Origin: Liolophura sinensis
Taxonomy: Eukaryota; Mollusca; Polyplacophora; Chitonida; Chitonidae
Assembly: GCF_032854445.1 (NCBI RefSeq)
Contig: NC_088300.1
Location: forward strand, 14,787,191 to 14,851,190
Length of the DNA stretch: 64,000 nt
Direction: 5' to 3'
Positions within the stretch are counted from its first letter, which is position 1. The number at the start of each line of letters is the position of its first letter. Shown in pieces: positions 61,506-64,000 of this stretch. Made by a program: the position numbers and the translations under genes. The notes beneath the pieces are model-generated. The model saw only the letters and a list, made by a program, of their open reading frames with translations, did no database searches and was not told the DNA's origin.

Positions 61506-64000
61506 ATAAACGCATACCTCATTAGTCATGGACCAGGTAGTCGCACACAGCGAGCGCTTTAATTCTCTGGGCCAGCCAGGTCACGACAAAATAAGTCATA
61601 TGTTTGTCCAAATTACATTTTCTAAGCCTCGATATGTTAGGCCGTTACGACTAACTGGGAATTGTCTAGGTCCAGTGTGTGTAATCAACTTATGGTCTGT
61701 ATGACAACTGGCTTGGCAAGACCTTGAGCTTCTGTCCCTATTAATTCCCCTTCTAATAATGTCAATGCCCGGGGCATATATGCATACATTTTTCTTGTCA
61801 CTAGAGAAAATTAAGGATATTATTTAACGTGGCCATACTTTTCATTTCATTAAGTTTCTCTGATAACATTGATGCAATTCTTTCAAAAAATTTCCCAAAC
61901 GCTTTTTAATATTCACTACACATATTTACAAGACCTATACTTGCTCATTTACGTTCTAATTAATGCATACGATCATACTTTATAAGAGAATCACTTAGTT
62001 TTCATAGGACAGAGCATGTGCACCAGATGGCATTTCTTCCATTGGGTTCATCTGCACAGCTACAAAATAATATAAAATTTAATTTACGCTACACTAACAA
62101 ATACACAATGAAATGAGCAGTTCTAAACAATGCGCTTGTCCTTTTGGAAGTTCCTTCTCGGATGTTTATTGTGAAAAGCAGGTTCTTCATTGAATTGACG
62201 CCACTCCAACAGGTGACCTCCACTATAGAATTCCTTTGAAATCTTCTGACGTAAACTGCTTAGGCCAGCTGTTCTCATGACCCACTTCACTGAATAAATT
62301 ACTTTTGGGAAAACTCGGCCAAGCGCCATTTAGTCTAGACTTGACATTTTTTACTATAACGAAAATAACAACAGGTTTTTATACAAAAGTGGTCAAATTT
62401 ATGTCATGAACAGTTAGTATACTATATAAATACATCAATAGTTAAATACTATTCAATCGCTAAACTATGAACCTTAGAAATGTATGTTATCATCACATAA
62501 GGGAATGCTTTGTTGCACATGAGCTTTCAAGCAAATAAATTATCTCTTTTCCGTACTGTAAATTTCCCTACTTAGCCTGAGTATCAGTCCGTTTCTTCAG
62601 TGTAATTCTTTACGTAGAACTATACTGTCTGAAAGTTTTGAACATATTTAAAAAAAAACAAGCTCCAGAGCGCAACCGTTAGATTTCTGTAAGCAGGAGA
62701 GTGGGCTCTGTAAATGACTCAATTATGCCTTCTTTTGCAATCATAGACACAAATTTTATTTGTTGATAAATCATTGACCTTTAAAGACACGCGAGAGTTA
62801 GATTTCTGTGGTTATTTGTTCGAAAAGGCAGCGTCGCGTGACCCATAACAGTTTACTTACATTTACATGTTAAAGCTTCTGACTGAAACAGCGGACTGAT
62901 GCTCATGCTACAGTTTTCTTGAAATTAACAAGGCCCTCTTCCATTATAGACAGACATATAGTTTAACACGACAGAATCTATTATTCTGTCCTGATAGTTT
63001 CTGTATGGATTGGATTGAAATCCTGCAAGTGATATACGTATCCGGTTTTTTTAATTCAAAAACGAATATCGTGGTAAACAAAGTATCTTGCTGGGCTTGT
63101 CTACCTTATATTCAACCAGTTTCGTACCAGAAAAATAATATGTCCAAACATAACAACGTTCTCAAAACAACACTACATAATATCTTAAGATAAATAGCAC
63201 GAATTCGGAATTTCAAAAGTATCCCTTTTAACACCAGATGAACGTTAATATCTTTTAGCTGCGCTTAACGTAGCCCAAAGTTAAGCTGGACGTACTGAGC
63301 TAGCTATGCTTTAATCTAATCCACGTGGGCAGTTTACTAAAAATAACAGCTAGAACCTTACCTTCTTTTTGGTATCCATCGATTCCCTAAAACGCCCGAA
63401 ATGTAATATGTAAGAGCCAGCATCCGTAAAGCATCTTTCAACAGTAATCCAGCTGTAAAAACTTTTGAATTGGAAGCAACGCATGCCATGTTTGGAATTC
63501 GAGTTTTCGGCAGGGCAATGGACCGCGAATATACCCAAACTAAACACGTGGTGTTGGCGAAAGAATTCGTTTCAATATACGGTTGTTTCGTTTTTGTGTG
63601 TACTATTCCCAACAACCAAGGTTGTGACATGAAGCGTATGATATAGTAAATAGTAAAGTTGACTTGATTGGTCGGTTTACTGAGAGACTAATGCCATGGG
63701 ACCACCAAAGAAAATGATGAACGCGTATTGCCTTTCCGTTACTAGGTTGCACAAGATATTCAGACCATTCACGGACGGTGGATTTCAAGATACCTATGCA
63801 TCCTTTGTTCACAGGGCCCCGTGGGCAACAGGTTTACTTCTTGCCCTCCAGATTCCCCACCAATAAAACTTGTTATTATCTAAGTGAAAAATCGTTGAGC
63901 ATGGCGTTAAATACTTAGCAATCAAATCTTTAGCCATAACTAAAGATAATTCTTGTAAGCTGTTACGTTTTGAGTGTTTTGTCAAAAATTTATTTCAAAC
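61506..64000. other. End of window, no gene recognised
   Basis: AT-rich DNA without recognisable exons or repeats. If the exon at 60275 is real, this is probably its intron 1. Confidence 0.4.

Overview
This is a window of an animal nuclear genome: split genes with GT-AG introns, AT-rich intergenic DNA, and many copies of one tRNA-headed SINE with an (AAAT)n tail, plus foldback/MITE elements, a solo LTR and several minisatellites. The SINE type and the gene content suggest a marine lophotrochozoan, most likely a mollusc. The species cannot be fixed from the sequence.

Layout. 1-7,500: no recognisable gene; SINEs, a small MITE and a second dispersed repeat. 7,778-18,364 (+): an 11-exon gene for a 4-coumarate-CoA-ligase/luciferase-like acyl-CoA synthetase of the ANL (AMP-binding) superfamily, predicted 570 aa. 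28,712-19,541 (-): its tail-to-tail paralogue, also 11 exons with nearly identical exon lengths and the same phases, but with a one-base frameshift in exon 10. 28,713-36,491: gene-free, with degenerate tandem repeats and a solo LTR. 36,492-39,373 (+): a five-exon gene for a TMEM160-like three-pass membrane protein, probably mitochondrial (250 aa). 39,374-43,969: 3' UTR, a minisatellite and a foldback element. 43,970-52,310 (+): an eight-exon gene for a secreted, probably GPI-anchored alpha-carbonic anhydrase with a complete active site (312 aa). 52,311-60,274: gene-free, with a 1.25 kb minisatellite. 60,275-60,350 (+): one likely signal-peptide exon behind a TATA box, whose remaining exons were not found.

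The most striking observation is that three of the minisatellites are built on splice boundaries. In the forward acyl-CoA synthetase, about 23 copies of a 64-bp unit repeat the acceptor and the first ~48 nt of exon 6. In the reverse paralogue, the unit of a ~71-bp array repeats the last ~50 nt and the donor of the same exon 6. In the carbonic anhydrase, a ~40-bp array runs into the acceptor of exon 3 and its unit resembles that polypyrimidine tract. Thus the two edges of one homologous exon seeded independent satellites in two sister genes.

The genes do not form an obvious pathway. The two synthetases are a local inverted duplication. Exons were called by splice consensus, phase and family alignment from memory; no transcript or database search was available.
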